NCBI RefSeq assembly: GCF_001522585.2
Contig: NZ_CP013374.1
Location: forward strand, 682,001 to 746,000
DNA length: 64,000 nucleotides
Source of the DNA: Burkholderia sp. NRF60-BP8
Lineage (GTDB): Bacteria > Pseudomonadota > Gammaproteobacteria > Burkholderiales > Burkholderiaceae
Reading direction: 5' to 3'
A program made the translations under genes and the position numbers. Below are positions 1-9,858 of this stretch, piece by piece. Numbering within the stretch: position 1 is the first letter of the stretch; each line of letters starts with the position of its first letter. The notes beneath the pieces were generated by a model, which worked only from the letters and a program-made list of their open reading frames with translations, was not told the origin of the DNA and did no database searches.

Positions 1-1
1 C

Positions 2-169
2 GCCGATCTGGCGGCCGGCACGCTGGTGCGCATTGCACCGGTCCACCCGCTCGCGCCCGTCACGCTGAAGCTCGCACATGCGCGCGCCGCGCGTTTGCCG
101 GCCGCCGCGCGCGCGTTCATCGAATTCGTCGGCGCCGCGTTCCGGCCCGCGAGCCAGCGGCCAGGCTGA
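2..169 (+). CDS. LysR-family transcriptional regulator, C-terminal fragment (gene begins upstream of the window)
   Basis: The first 55 codons visible are open from the window edge and end in TGA. The peptide (…LAAGTLVRIAP…, …RAFIEFVGAAF…) matches the end of the LysR substrate-binding domain, where a 'G.LV.vlP' strand is followed by a helix with the pattern 'P..vRaFidF.a..F'. The DNA-binding half lies outside the window. It reads in the same direction as the RND efflux operon that begins about 210 bases later. LysR regulators control several Burkholderia RND pumps, so it may regulate that operon, but it could equally be an unrelated neighbour. Confidence 0.75.
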   Translation, partial: ADLAAGTLVRIAPVHPLAPVTLKLAHARAARLPAAARAFIEFVGAAFRPASQRPG

Positions 170-380
170 ACCCGCGGCAACGCGATCCCGCCGGACCGCG
201 GGTTCGCCGCTCTTTATCGGAAGCAGTTCGGCACACGAACGCTTCGCAGGGTGCAACGCACACCCGCAACACGCGTCCGCATCCGCGCTGGACAGGAAGC
301 TGCAAGTCCGCCGCGCGTCAGGACCATGAGGAGATCTGGTGATTCCCATTGAAGGTCGTCTAATTGTGAGAGGTCGCTCC

Positions 381-1619
381 ATGCGCGTCGAACGGGTTCC
401 ATACCGCTTAATCACCGCCGCAACGGCTGCCGTTTTCCTGGCCGCGTGCGGGAAAAAAGAATCGGCACCGCCGCCGCCAACGCCGGAAGTCGGCGTCGTC
501 ACCGTGCAGCCGCAAGCCGTGCCGGCGGTGGCCGAGCTGCCGGGCCGCACCAGTGCGTTCCTCGTCGCGCAAGTGCGTGCGCGGGTCGACGGCATCGTGC
601 TGCGCCGTGAATTCACCGAAGGCACCGACGTCAAGGCCGGCCAGCGCCTCTACAAGATCGATCCGGCGCCGTACATCGCCGCGCTGAACAGCGCGAAGGC
701 GACGCTGGCGAAGGCGCAGGCGAACCTCGTCACGCAGAACGCGCTGGTCGCGCGCTACAAGGTGCTGGTCGCGGCGAACGCGGTCAGCAAGCAGGACTAC
801 GACAACGCGGTCGCCACGCAAGGCCAGGCCGCGGCGGACGTCGCGGCCGGCAAGGCGGCGGTCGACACCGCGCAGATCAACCTCGGCTATACGGATGTCG
901 TGTCGCCGATCAGCGGCCGCGTCGGCATCTCGCAGGTGACGCCGGGCGCATACGTGCAGGCGAGCCAGGCGACGCTGATGTCGACGGTGCAGCAGCTCGA
1001 TCCGGTGTACGTCGACCTCACGCAATCGAGCCTCGAAGGGCTGAAGCTGCGTCAGGACGTGCAGAGCGGGCGTCTGAAGACGAGCGGCCCGGGCGCGGCG
1101 AAGGTGTCGCTGATCCTGGAAGACGGCAAGACCTACTCGGAGCCGGGCAAGCTGCAGTTCTCGGACGTGACGGTCGACCAGACCACGGGCTCGGTGACGA
1201 TCCGCGCGGTCTTCCCGAACCCGGGCCGCGTGTTGCTGCCGGGGATGTTCGTGCGTGCACGGATCGAGGAAGGCGTGAACGAGAACGCGTTCCTGGTGCC
1301 GCAGATCGGCGTCACGCATGACCAGAAGGGTCAGGCAATTGCACTGGTCGTGACTGCGGCCAACAAGGTCGAGATGCGTCCGTTGACGACCACCGGCACG
1401 TACGGCCAGAACTGGATCGTCGAAGGCGGTCTGCAGGCGGGCGATCACGTGATCGTGCAGGGCGTCGACAAGGTGCGCCCGGGCGCGACGGTGAAGACCG
1501 TGGCCGCGCAGCTCGCTCCGGCGGCGGACGCCGCATCCGCCGCGCCGGCAAGCGCCGCGCCGGCGAGTACCGCGGCCCATGCCGCAGCGAGTTCGGCCGC
1601 CGCGTCGAGCGCGCAATAA
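381..1619 (+). CDS. RND efflux periplasmic adaptor lipoprotein (AcrA/MexA/BpeA type)
   Basis: Membrane-fusion subunit that bridges the inner-membrane RND pump and the outer-membrane channel. I choose the ATG at 381 (412 aa) over an upstream in-frame GTG at 339. It has a GAGAGG-like ribosome site 6 bases away and gives a compact lipoprotein signal: basic start MRVERVPYR, hydrophobic stretch, lipobox LAAC with the acylated Cys at residue 21. A Pro-rich tether follows, then the split lipoyl/barrel-sandwich halves (around VRARVDGIVLRREFTEGTDV and the later SPISGRVGISQVTPGAYV), an alpha-hairpin rich in Ala/Lys/Gln, and a beta-barrel. The last ~35 residues are a low-complexity Ala/Ser tail. First gene of a three-gene operon; the pump starts 15 bases downstream. 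Confidence 0.93.
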   Translation: MRVERVPYRLITAATAAVFLAACGKKESAPPPPTPEVGVVTVQPQAVPAVAELPGRTSAFLVAQVRARVDGIVLRREFTEGTDVKAGQRLYKIDPAPYIAALNSAKATLAKAQANLVTQNALVARYKVLVAANAVSKQDYDNAVATQGQAAADVAAGKAAVDTAQINLGYTDVVSPISGRVGISQVTPGAYVQASQATLMSTVQQLDPVYVDLTQSSLEGLKLRQDVQSGRLKTSGPGAAKVSLILEDGKTYSEPGKLQFSDVTVDQTTGSVTIRAVFPNPGRVLLPGMFVRARIEEGVNENAFLVPQIGVTHDQKGQAIALVVTAANKVEMRPLTTTGTYGQNWIVEGGLQAGDHVIVQGVDKVRPGATVKTVAAQLAPAADAASAAPASAAPASTAAHAAASSAAASSAQ

Positions 1620-1634
1620 CAGGGAGTCCGTTTC

Positions 1635-4600
1635 ATGGCCAAGTTCTTTATCGATCGCCCGATCTTCGCGTGGGTGATCGCGATCGTGCTGATGCTGGCC
1701 GGCGTCGCATCGATCTTCAAGATGCCGATCGCGCAGTATCCGACGATCGCACCGCCGACGATCCAGATCCAGGCGAACTATCCGGGCGCTTCCGCGAAGA
1801 CGGTGGAAGACACGGTGACGCAGGTGATCGAGCAGCAGATGAGCGGACTCGACAACTTCCTGTACATGTCGTCGACGAGCGACGATTCGGGCAACGCGAC
1901 GATCACGCTGACCTTTTCGCCGGGCACGAATCCGGACGTCGCGCAGGTGCAGGTGCAGAACAAGCTGTCGCTCGCGACGCCGAACCTGCCGCAAGTCGTG
2001 CAGCAGCTCGGCATGCAGGTCACGAAGTCGAGCAGCAACTGGCTGATGTGGTTCGCGTTCAACTCCGAGGACGGCCGGATGTCGAAGGAGGACCTGACGA
2101 ACTACGTGGCGTCGCACGTGCTCGATCCGCTGAGCCGCGTCAACGGCGTCGGCCAGACGCTGCTGCTCGGTTCGCAGTTCTCGATGCGGATCTGGCTCGA
2201 CCCCGTCAAGCTGACCAACTACAGCCTCACGCCGACCGACGTGACGGCCGCGATCACGCAGCAGAACGTGCAGATCGCGGGCGGCCAGATCGGCGGCACG
2301 CCGGCGAAGCCGGGCACCGTGCTGCAGGCGACGATCACCGAATCGACGCTGTTGCGCACGCCCGAGCAGTTCGGCAACATCCTGCTGAAGGTCAACCAGG
2401 ACGGCTCGCAGGTTCGCCTGAAGGACGTCGGCCGCGCGGCGCTGGGTTCGGAGAACTACACGTTCGACACGAAGTACATGGGGCAGCCGACGGCCGGCCT
2501 CGGCATCCAGCTCGCGACCGGCGCGAACGCGCTGGCGACCGCGAACGCGTTGCGGGCCAAGATCGACGAGCTGTCGAAGTATTTCCCGCATGGTCTCGTC
2601 GTGCACTACCCGTACGACACGACGCCGTTCGTGCGCCTGTCGATCGAGGAGGTGGTCAAGACGCTGATCGAGGGCATCGTGCTCGTGTTCCTCGTGATGT
2701 ATCTGTTCCTGCAGAACCTGCGGGCGACGATCATCCCGACGATCGCGGTGCCGGTCGTGCTGCTCGGCACGTTCGCGATCATGGGCGTCGTCGGTTTCTC
2801 GATCAACACGCTGTCGATGTTCGGCCTCGTGCTCGCGATCGGCCTGCTGGTCGACGATGCGATCGTGGTGGTCGAGAACGTCGAGCGCGTGATGGCCGAG
2901 GAGGGGCTGTCGCCGAAGGAGGCGACCCGCAAGGCGATGAGCCAGATCACCGGCGCACTCGTCGGCGTGGCGCTCGTGCTGTCGGCGGTGTTCGTGCCGG
3001 TGGCGTTCTCCGGCGGCTCGGTCGGCGCGATCTATCGTCAGTTCTCGCTGACGATCGTGTCGGCGATGGTGCTGTCGGTGCTGGTCGCGTTGATTCTGAC
3101 GCCGGCACTGTGCGCGACGATCCTGAAGCCGGTCGAAAAGGGGCATCACGAAGAGAAGAAGGGTTTCTTCGGATGGTTCAACCGGACCTTCGATCGCAGC
3201 CGCGATCGCTACACGGGCGGCGTGAACCACGTGATCCGGCGCTCGGGCCGCTGGCTCGTGATCTATCTCGCCGTGTTCATCGCGGTCGGCGTGATGTTCG
3301 CGCGCCTGCCGAAGTCGTTCCTGCCCGACGAGGACCAGGGCTACATGTTCATGATCGTGCAGACGCCGTCGGGCTCGACGCAGGAAACGACCGGCAAGAC
3401 GCTCGACAACATCAACACGTACCTGACCACCGCCGAGAAGGATGTGGTCGACTCGGTGTTCACGGTCAACGGTTTCAGCTTCGCGGGCCGCGGCCAGAAC
3501 GCGGGCCTCGTGTTCGTGAAGCTGAAGCCGTACGAGCATCGCCAGCGTTCGGACCAGAAGGTGCAGGCGCTGATCGGCCGGACCTTCGCGCACTACTCGC
3601 AGTACAAGGACGCGATGGTGATTCCGTTCAACCCGCCGTCGATTCCCGAACTCGGTACCGCCGCCGGCTTCGACTTCGAGCTGACGGACAACGCCGGTCT
3701 CGGCCACGATGCGCTGATGGCCGCGCGCGGCCAGTTGCTCGGGATGGCCGCGAAGGATCCGGCGCTCGCGCTGGTCCGCCCGAACGGCCTGAACGATACG
3801 CCGCAGTACAAGGTCGACATCGATCGCGAGAAGGCGAACGCGCTCGGCGTGACGGCCGCGGCGATCGACCAGACGTTCTCGATCGCGTGGGCGTCGCAGT
3901 ACGTGAACAACTTCCTCGACACCGACGGCCGGATCAAGAAGGTGTACGTGCAGGCCGACGCGCCGTTCCGGATGACGCCGGAAGACATGAACATCTGGTA
4001 CGTGCGCAACAGCGCGGGGGGGATGGTGCCGTTCAGCGCGTTCTCGACCGGCCACTGGATCTACGGATCGCCGAAGCTCGAGCGCTACAACGGCGTGTCG
4101 TCGATCGAGATCCAGGGACAGGCCGCGGAAGGCAAGTCGACCGGCCAGGCGATGGCGGCGATGGAAGCGCTCGCGAGCAAGCTGCCGGAAGGCATCGGCT
4201 ATTCGTGGACGGGGCTGTCGTTCCAGGAAATCCAGTCCGGCTCGCAGGCGCCGATCCTGTACGCGATCTCGATCCTCGTCGTGTTCCTGTGTCTCGCGGC
4301 GCTGTATGAAAGCTGGTCGATCCCGTTCTCGGTGATCATGGTCGTGCCGCTCGGCGTGGTCGGCGCGCTGCTCGCGACGATGCTGCGCGGCCTCGAGAAC
4401 GACGTGTTCTTCCAGGTGGGCCTGCTGACGACCGTGGGCTTGTCCGCAAAGAACGCGATCCTGATCGTCGAGTTCGCGCGCGAGCTTCAGGCAGGCGGGA
4501 ACATGGGGCCGGTGCGTGCGGCGATCGAGGCGGCGCGCCTGCGGCTGCGCCCGATCCTGATGACGTCGCTCGCGTTCATGCTGGGCGTGCTGCCGCTCGC

Positions 4601-4826
4601 GGTTAGCAACGGCGCGGGCTCGGCGAGCCAGCACGCGATCGGCACGGGCGTGATCGGCGGGATGATCACGGCGACGTTCCTCGCGATCTTCATGATCCCG
4701 ATGTTCTTCGTGCGGGTTCGCGCGATCTTCGGCGGCGAGACGGAAAACGTCGACGACGCATGGCGTCTCGTCCAGGCCGATCTGCAGCGCGGCCGCGACG
4801 ACGCACACGATTCGAAGGGGCAGTAA
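1635..4826 (+). CDS. RND multidrug efflux transporter, inner-membrane subunit (HAE1/AcrB family)
   Basis: Proton-driven trimeric drug exporter of 1063 aa, a normal length for AcrB/MexB. It opens with the typical [20 protein letters not shown] helix. The proton-relay acids are visible as Asp407-Asp408 in TM4 ([18 protein letters not shown]), at the same numbers as in AcrB, and the matching Lys is about residue 939 ([13 protein letters not shown]). Two large periplasmic porter loops lie between TM1-2 and TM7-8, as expected. AGGGAG precedes the ATG. The product should export hydrophobic or amphipathic compounds with the adaptor encoded before it and the channel encoded after it. It could be the BpeB/CeoB/MexB-type pump; I cannot assign the orthologue without a tree. 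The llpE gene typical of ceo/bpeEF operons is absent. Confidence 0.95.
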   Translation: MAKFFIDRPIFAWVIAIVLMLAGVASIFKMPIAQYPTIAPPTIQIQANYPGASAKTVEDTVTQVIEQQMSGLDNFLYMSSTSDDSGNATITLTFSPGTNPDVAQVQVQNKLSLATPNLPQVVQQLGMQVTKSSSNWLMWFAFNSEDGRMSKEDLTNYVASHVLDPLSRVNGVGQTLLLGSQFSMRIWLDPVKLTNYSLTPTDVTAAITQQNVQIAGGQIGGTPAKPGTVLQATITESTLLRTPEQFGNILLKVNQDGSQVRLKDVGRAALGSENYTFDTKYMGQPTAGLGIQLATGANALATANALRAKIDELSKYFPHGLVVHYPYDTTPFVRLSIEEVVKTLIEGIVLVFLVMYLFLQNLRATIIPTIAVPVVLLGTFAIMGVVGFSINTLSMFGLVLAIGLLVDDAIVVVENVERVMAEEGLSPKEATRKAMSQITGALVGVALVLSAVFVPVAFSGGSVGAIYRQFSLTIVSAMVLSVLVALILTPALCATILKPVEKGHHEEKKGFFGWFNRTFDRSRDRYTGGVNHVIRRSGRWLVIYLAVFIAVGVMFARLPKSFLPDEDQGYMFMIVQTPSGSTQETTGKTLDNINTYLTTAEKDVVDSVFTVNGFSFAGRGQNAGLVFVKLKPYEHRQRSDQKVQALIGRTFAHYSQYKDAMVIPFNPPSIPELGTAAGFDFELTDNAGLGHDALMAARGQLLGMAAKDPALALVRPNGLNDTPQYKVDIDREKANALGVTAAAIDQTFSIAWASQYVNNFLDTDGRIKKVYVQADAPFRMTPEDMNIWYVRNSAGGMVPFSAFSTGHWIYGSPKLERYNGVSSIEIQGQAAEGKSTGQAMAAMEALASKLPEGIGYSWTGLSFQEIQSGSQAPILYAISILVVFLCLAALYESWSIPFSVIMVVPLGVVGALLATMLRGLENDVFFQVGLLTTVGLSAKNAILIVEFARELQAGGNMGPVRAAIEAARLRLRPILMTSLAFMLGVLPLAVSNGAGSASQHAIGTGVIGGMITATFLAIFMIPMFFVRVRAIFGGETENVDDAWRLVQADLQRGRDDAHDSKGQ

Positions 4827-4828
4827 CG

Positions 4829-6337
4829 ATGCAAAAACACGCTTTGACTGCAATCGCAGTCGCGCTCCTTGCCACGGGGTGCACGATGGCGCCGCATTAC
4901 AAGCGGCCCGACGCGCCCGTCGCGCAGGCGTACCCGGCCGGCGGCGTCTACGCGACGCAGCCGGGCGCGGCCGGCGCGCGCAGCGCGAACGGCCAGGCGG
5001 CGACCGCCATCGGCTGGCGCGAGTTCTTCGTCGATCCGCGCCTGCAGCGGCTGATCGAGATCGCGCTGAAAAACAACCGCGACCTGCGCGTGTCGGTGTT
5101 GAACATCGAGGCGGCGCGTGCGCAGTACCAGATCACGCGCGCGGGGCTGTTCCCGACGCTCGACGGTACGGGCACGGGCAACCTCCAGCGCTATCCGGCC
5201 GGTGTGTCGCAGACGGGCCAGCCGCTGATCTCGCGCGTGTACAACGTCGGGCTGTCGGCGTCGTGGGAACTCGACCTGTTCGGCCGCGTGCAGAGCCTGA
5301 AGGATCAGGCGCTCGCGCAGTACCTGTCGACGTCGTACGCGCGGCAGGCGTCGGAGATCTCGCTGGTGTCGCAGGTGGCGGATCAATACCTGACGCTGCT
5401 GTCGACCGACGATCTGCTGAAGGTCACGGAGAACACGCTGAAGACCGCGCAGGCGTCGTACGACCTGACCAAGCTGCAGTTCGACAACGGCACGGGCTCC
5501 GAGCTCGAGTTGCGTCAGGCGCAGACGGTGGTCGAGACGGCGCTCGCGAACCAGCAGGCGCAGGCACGTGCGCGCGCGCAGGCGCTGAACGCGCTGGTGC
5601 TGCTGATCGGCGAGCCGCTGCCGGACGATCTGCCGGCGGGCCTGCCGCTCGATGCGCAGAACCTGCTGACGGACGTGCCGGCCGGGCTGCCGTCGGATCT
5701 GCTCACGCGTCGTCCGGACGTGATGCAGGCCGAGCAGACGCTGCTGGCCGCGAACGCGAACATCGGCGCGGCCCGCGCGGCGTTCTTCCCGAAGATCTCG
5801 CTGACGGCCGCGTTCGGCACCGCGAGCCCGACGCTGGGCGGCCTGTTCAAGGCCGGCACGGCGGCGTGGTCGTTCGCGCCGAACATCGCGCTGCCGATCT
5901 TCGAGGGCGGCCAGAACATCGCGAACCTCGATCTCGCGAACGTGCAGAAGCGCATCGAGATCGCGAACTACGAGAAGGCGATCCAGTCGGCATTCCGCGA
6001 AGTGTCGGACGGCCTGGCCGCACGCGGCACGTACGACCAGCAGATCGCGGCGCTCGAGCGCAACGAGCACGCGCAGCAGCGTCGCTTCGACCTGTCGGAC
6101 CTGCGTTACAAGAACGGTGTGGACAGCTACCTGTCGGTGCTGACCGCGCAGACGGATCTGTACTCGGCGCAGCAGTCGCTGATCAGCGCGCGTCTGGCGC
6201 GCTGGACGAATCTGGTCGATCTGTACCGCGCACTGGGCGGAGGCTGGATCCAGCGCGCGGGCGAAGCGCCGCGCGCGCCGGATGCGCCGGTCGATTACGA
6301 CAAGGCGGCTGCGTCGGCAACGGCGACGAACGGCTAA
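4829..6337 (+). CDS. RND efflux outer-membrane factor lipoprotein (OprM/NodT family)
   Basis: Outer-membrane channel of the tripartite pump, 502 aa. The ATG lies two bases after the pump's stop codon, implying translational coupling. The N-terminus (MQKHALTAIAVALLATGC) is a lipoprotein signal with the acylated Cys at residue 18, as in OprM. Two repeated outer-membrane-efflux halves follow. The first contains WREFFVDPRLQRLI and a beta-barrel strand region near SWELDLFGR; the second has the matching FAPNIALPIFEGG and the RYKNGVDSYLSVLTAQ segment that is conserved in this family. It ends in a short Ala-rich tail. A hairpin terminator 64 bases downstream closes the operon. Confidence 0.94.
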   Translation: MQKHALTAIAVALLATGCTMAPHYKRPDAPVAQAYPAGGVYATQPGAAGARSANGQAATAIGWREFFVDPRLQRLIEIALKNNRDLRVSVLNIEAARAQYQITRAGLFPTLDGTGTGNLQRYPAGVSQTGQPLISRVYNVGLSASWELDLFGRVQSLKDQALAQYLSTSYARQASEISLVSQVADQYLTLLSTDDLLKVTENTLKTAQASYDLTKLQFDNGTGSELELRQAQTVVETALANQQAQARARAQALNALVLLIGEPLPDDLPAGLPLDAQNLLTDVPAGLPSDLLTRRPDVMQAEQTLLAANANIGAARAAFFPKISLTAAFGTASPTLGGLFKAGTAAWSFAPNIALPIFEGGQNIANLDLANVQKRIEIANYEKAIQSAFREVSDGLAARGTYDQQIAALERNEHAQQRRFDLSDLRYKNGVDSYLSVLTAQTDLYSAQQSLISARLARWTNLVDLYRALGGGWIQRAGEAPRAPDAPVDYDKAAASATATNG

Positions 6338-6400
6338 GCGCAACGCACGGCAGGAGCGGCAGAGCCGCGTCCGTCCATCGAACCGAACGGTTGCGAAAAC

Positions 6401-6438
6401 GAACACGCCACGGACGCAAATCCGTGGCGTGTTCTTTT
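6401..6438 (+). terminator. Rho-independent terminator of the RND operon
   Basis: A perfect 14-bp inverted repeat (GAACACGCCACGGA, loop CGCAAA, then the exact complement) is followed by TTTT. It sits between the end of the outer-membrane factor gene and the convergent dienelactone hydrolase gene, so it may serve both directions, although the T-run favours the plus strand. Confidence 0.9.
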
Positions 6439-6469
6439 GCACCGTCGCCGCGCGGTGAGCGGCGTTACG

Positions 6470-7183
6470 TTACGCCGGCTTCGTCCAAAGCGTCCGGCCG
6501 AAGAACGTGAGCGTGCGGTCCCACGCCATTTGCGACCACACCGGATCGAACTGCGTGCCGGCGATGCGACCGGGGCCGACGGCCGTTTCGTTCGCGAACG
6601 CATGGTGCGCGAGATAGCGATGGAATTCGAAGCCGACCTTCGCATCCGTGAGCTTCTTTTCCAGTGCGTCGACCTGGTCGATCTTGAAGAACGCATCCTG
6701 CGTGCCCCAGTGGCCCATCAGCGGCACCTTGAGCTTGGCCGGATCGAGGTAGTCGAGCGGCGGAAGGCCGTACCACGTGACGCCGGCATCCGCTTCGGCA
6801 TGTTGCAGCGACAGCAGCGTGAGGGCGCCGCCCATGCAGAAGCCCGTCACCGCGACGCGCGGCGCCAGCGTTTTCAGGTGCGCGACCGCGCCCGGAATGT
6901 CCTGCGACGCGGCGTCGCCGAAATCGAGGCCGGTCATCAGATGGTGCGCTTCTTCCTCCTCGACCGTCGACTTGCCGCGATACAGGTCGGGCACGAGCGC
7001 GAAATAGCCGCAGCGCGCGAGGCGATCCGCGACGCCGCGGATCTGGTCGTTCAGCCCCCACCATTCCTGGATGACGACAACCGCGGGCGCGCCTTCGGTC
7101 CGTGCCGGCGTGGCGAGATAGCCCTGCAGTTCCTGGCCGTCCGGGCGGCGAAACGTGATCATGGAACCGGATGTTTGAGACAT
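6470..7183 (-). CDS. Dienelactone hydrolase family protein
   Basis: Alpha/beta hydrolase of 237 aa. The start MSQTSGSM is chosen because a good AAGGAG site lies 8 bases upstream; longer in-frame starts exist but lack one. The Cys-Asp-His triad of dienelactone hydrolases is readable: Cys116 in GFCMGGA, Asp163 in HWGTQDAF and His193/194 in LAHHAF. Glu40 in the IQEWWGLND segment is characteristic of the family, where the glutamate orients the nucleophile. Family members open dienelactones in chloroaromatic catabolism or hydrolyse other small esters. No aromatic pathway genes are adjacent, so the substrate is unknown. Confidence 0.88.
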   Translation of the reverse strand: MSQTSGSMITFRRPDGQELQGYLATPARTEGAPAVVVIQEWWGLNDQIRGVADRLARCGYFALVPDLYRGKSTVEEEEAHHLMTGLDFGDAASQDIPGAVAHLKTLAPRVAVTGFCMGGALTLLSLQHAEADAGVTWYGLPPLDYLDPAKLKVPLMGHWGTQDAFFKIDQVDALEKKLTDAKVGFEFHRYLAHHAFANETAVGPGRIAGTQFDPVWSQMAWDRTLTFFGRTLWTKPA

Positions 7184-7362
7184 GAAACCGCTCCTTTTCG
7201 AAAAATGCGCCGAGTGCGACATCGGGCCGACCGGCGGGCGTCGCGATACCGCTCGCTCGCGTTCTGGCCGACACCGACCACGCGGCCATTCTATGCGCAA
7301 ACACCGGATGCTTGCGTGAACGGCGCCGCGCGGCACGCGAGCGGCAAAGGGCGCGGACGGCC

Positions 7363-7403
7363 GGAAAACGAACACCCCGCCCCGATGAACGGGAGCGGGG
7401 TGT
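7363..7403 (-). terminator. Rho-independent terminator downstream of the DUF4148 gene
   Basis: Read on the minus strand, a GC-rich stem (ACACCCCGC.CCC pairing with GGG.GCGGGGTGT, one bulged base) is followed by TCGTTTTCC. It is 57 bases after the DUF4148 stop codon and before the dienelactone hydrolase gene, so the two minus-strand genes are probably separate transcripts. Confidence 0.75.
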
Positions 7404-7459
7404 CGCGTGTACGGCGTGCGTATCGGAATACGCGGGAAATATGCCGGCGCGTATCCGGC

Positions 7460-7771
7460 TTACTGGCCGAAATAGATCGAGTCGCGGCCTTCCTGCTTGA
7501 CCGCGATCGCGCGGCCGGCACGCGCGCCCGCGGCTGCCTGCGCGCCGTAGCCGGCTTCATCGGCGTTCGTCACGCGGGCCTGCGCGGTCTGCAGCGCACG
7601 CGGGTAATACTGATCGGAGACTTCGGGCTTGTAGCCGGCTTGTTCGAGCTGGACGAGTTCCGCACGCACCTGGGCGCGCGTCAACTGGCCCGACGGGTTC
7701 GATTGGGCGAATGCGCCATACGATGCGGACAGTGCGGTTGCGGCGACGACAGCGGTGATGAACGACTTCAT
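7460..7771 (-). CDS. Small exported DUF4148-family protein
   Basis: A 103-residue protein of the DUF4148 type that is abundant in Burkholderia. The ATG is preceded by GGAGGT with good spacing. A signal peptide of about 22 residues ([22 protein letters not shown]) ends in an AFA|Q cleavage site. The mature part carries the family pattern '[19 protein letters not shown]' and a following Tyr-rich segment with YYP. Function is unknown; it should be periplasmic and small. It has its own terminator downstream. Confidence 0.88.
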   Translation of the reverse strand: MKSFITAVVAATALSASYGAFAQSNPSGQLTRAQVRAELVQLEQAGYKPEVSDQYYPRALQTAQARVTNADEAGYGAQAAAGARAGRAIAVKQEGRDSIYFGQ

Positions 7772-8059
7772 GGTGACCTCCGGTTCTGTTGATTTCGCGC
7801 TTCGCTCGTGGCGTTCAGCGGTTGATTGCATCGTAACGATCGCGTTACCGGTCGGAAATATGCGTTGCAGCGAATCATTATTGCAACTGGGTAAACGATT
7901 CGCGCGGCATGCGATTTCCTCTGAAGATTGCGGGCGTGCCGGGGCAGGCGCGTGGCCTGCGCGAGCAACAGGGCCGATCGGTGCAGCGCCAGCGGACTGA
8001 ACGGTTGAATCGCATTCCGAATTAATTTTGGCGAGGCCGCCGGTGTCGTGCTTTTCGCA

Positions 8060-9037
8060 TCACGCAGTCAGGGTCGCTTGCCGCTTCCGGTATTCGGCCG
8101 GGGTGATGCCGACGTGCCGGGTGAACGCTCGCCTGAGCGTATCGACGTTCGCGAAGCCGCATTTCGCCGCGACCTGCTTCGGCGTGTCGTGGCCGTTCTC
8201 GAGTAGCTGGCGGGCGGCCGAGATGCGGGTCGCCTCGACCCATGCGGCCGGCGTCATGCCGACTTCCGCGCGGAACAGTCGCGCGAAATGGCGCGGGCTC
8301 ATACCCGCATGCTTCGCCATCTCGGCCACCGAATGCTCGAGTTCCGGATGGGCGGCGATCCAGCGCTGGACTTCCTGCAGCACCGAACGCCCGGCGGGGC
8401 GCGCCTCGCCCTTGCGGCTGAACTGGAGCTGCCCGCCCGGGCGCTTGAAGAACATCACCAGTTGCGCGGCGACGCGCCGCGCGATCTCGCGGCCGAGATC
8501 CTCCTCGACCAGCGCGAGCGCGAGATCGAGCCCGGCCGTGACGCCGGCGCCGGTGCGCAGCTTGCCGTCGCGTACGTACAGTGCGTCGGCGTCGACGGTG
8601 ACGGACGGATATGCGTTAGCGAGTGCATCGGCGGCGGCCCAGTGCGTGGTCAGGTGGCGCCCTTTCAGCAGGCCGGTGGCCGCGAGGAGGAACGCGCCGG
8701 TGCAGATCGAGCCGTAGCGCCTGCTTTGCACGGCCGCCGAGCGCAGCCACGCGAGGACGTCGGTGCGCAATACGATCTGGCCGGCGTGCGGCGCGCCGGC
8801 GACCAGCAGCGTGTCGAGGCGCTCCGGGATATCAGGCGCGATCCAGTCGGGCAGCACCCGTGCGCCGGACGAACTGCAGATCGGCCCGGGCCCGCTCGCG
8901 ATGACCCGCAGCGTGTAGAACGGCTTGCCGCACTCGGTGTTTGCTTGCGCGAACACGTCGAGCGGCGCGGAGACGTCGAGCAGTTGAACACCCGGAACGG
9001 CGAAAATACCCACGATCTTCGGCATGATCGATTGCAT
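8060..9037 (-). CDS. GlxA/FtrA-type transcriptional regulator (DJ-1/PfpI domain plus AraC HTH)
   Basis: Regulator of 325 aa. Residues ~5-190 form a DJ-1/PfpI (class I glutamine amidotransferase-like) ligand domain, with IFAVPGVQLLDVSAPLDVF at the start and the nucleophile-elbow segment GSICTGAFLLAATGLL. Residues ~220-318 form a double AraC helix-turn-helix (…MAKHAGMSPRHFARLFRAEVGMTPAAWV…; …KCGFANVDTLRRAFTRHVGITPAEYRKR…). Two starts are possible, at 9037 or 9025; neither has a strong ribosome site, and the second gives the more usual MPKIVGIF. It is divergent from the HD-domain gene, its most likely target. Confidence 0.9.
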   Translation of the reverse strand: MQSIMPKIVGIFAVPGVQLLDVSAPLDVFAQANTECGKPFYTLRVIASGPGPICSSSGARVLPDWIAPDIPERLDTLLVAGAPHAGQIVLRTDVLAWLRSAAVQSRRYGSICTGAFLLAATGLLKGRHLTTHWAAADALANAYPSVTVDADALYVRDGKLRTGAGVTAGLDLALALVEEDLGREIARRVAAQLVMFFKRPGGQLQFSRKGEARPAGRSVLQEVQRWIAAHPELEHSVAEMAKHAGMSPRHFARLFRAEVGMTPAAWVEATRISAARQLLENGHDTPKQVAAKCGFANVDTLRRAFTRHVGITPAEYRKRQATLTA

Positions 9038-9198
9038 GTGGTATCGAACGTGATGCGCAGCAGTATAGGGGCGCTTCTTGCGCCGTGCAGGCGTCGTGTC
9101 CGTTCGTCGCGCGAAATGGCAGGATCAGGCGTGATACGTTCATTGGAGACATCGGTCGGAATCCGGAAAATCGAAGATGTCTTCCATGGAGGTCGATC

Positions 9199-9840
9199 AT
9201 GACTGTGAACGTTGCCGGCATCACCCTTCCCGATACGCGTTTGACGCGCGAGATCACCGAGCTCGTGCGCGATACCGAGTCCGAGCTGCTGTTCCACCAT
9301 TCGAGCCGCGTGTTCTATTTCGCGGCGCTGGCGGGCCGGCGGCGCGGGCTCGAGTACGATCCCGAACTGCTTTATTGCGGCTGCATGTTCCATGACATGG
9401 GACTGACGCACCGGCACAGCAGCGCTTGCGAGCGCTTCGAAGTGGACGGCGCGAACGCCGCGCGCGATTTTCTGAAGGGCAACGGGATTTCCCAACAGGA
9501 CATCGATGTCGTGTGGACCGCGATCGCTTTGCACACCACACCGGGCATCCCGCAGCACATGCATCCGGTCGTCGCGCTGGTCACGGCGGGCGTCGAGATG
9601 GACGTGCTGGGCCTCGCTTATCCGGAATACAGCGATAGCGAGCGGGAAGCGGTCGTGCGCGCGCATCCGCGCACGCCGCATTTCAAGGAGGACATCATTC
9701 AGGCGTTCTACGACGGCATCAAGCACAAGCCCGACACGACGTTCGGCAACGTGAAGGCCGACGTGCTCGCGGACAAGGATCCGCATTTCCGTGCGGGCAA
9801 CTTCTGCAGCGTGATCCGGTCGTCCGCGTGGAGCGGCTGA
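9199..9840 (+). CDS. HD-domain protein, cyanamide hydratase-like
   Basis: Protein of 213 aa with GGAGG upstream of the ATG. The metal-binding HD signature is present: a first His in the FHHSSRVFYFAAL helix, His-Asp in CGCMFHDMGLT, and a later His in ALHTTPGIPQHMHP. This arrangement is typical of the HD-domain group annotated as cyanamide hydratase-like, which includes small-molecule hydratases and phosphohydrolases. The reaction is not certain. Its promoter region is shared with the divergent GlxA-type regulator, suggesting inducer-dependent control. It converges on the giant gene, with only 18 bases between the stop codons. Confidence 0.82.
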   Translation: MTVNVAGITLPDTRLTREITELVRDTESELLFHHSSRVFYFAALAGRRRGLEYDPELLYCGCMFHDMGLTHRHSSACERFEVDGANAARDFLKGNGISQQDIDVVWTAIALHTTPGIPQHMHPVVALVTAGVEMDVLGLAYPEYSDSEREAVVRAHPRTPHFKEDIIQAFYDGIKHKPDTTFGNVKADVLADKDPHFRAGNFCSVIRSSAWSG

Positions 9841-9858
9841 GCGACGGGCCGGCGCGCA

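Noticed and set aside
408..4853. 1481-residue open frame antisense to the RND operon
   Set aside because: It mirrors the real genes in a high-GC genome; the translation is Arg/His-rich with no domain, and the plus strand has unmistakable RND genes.
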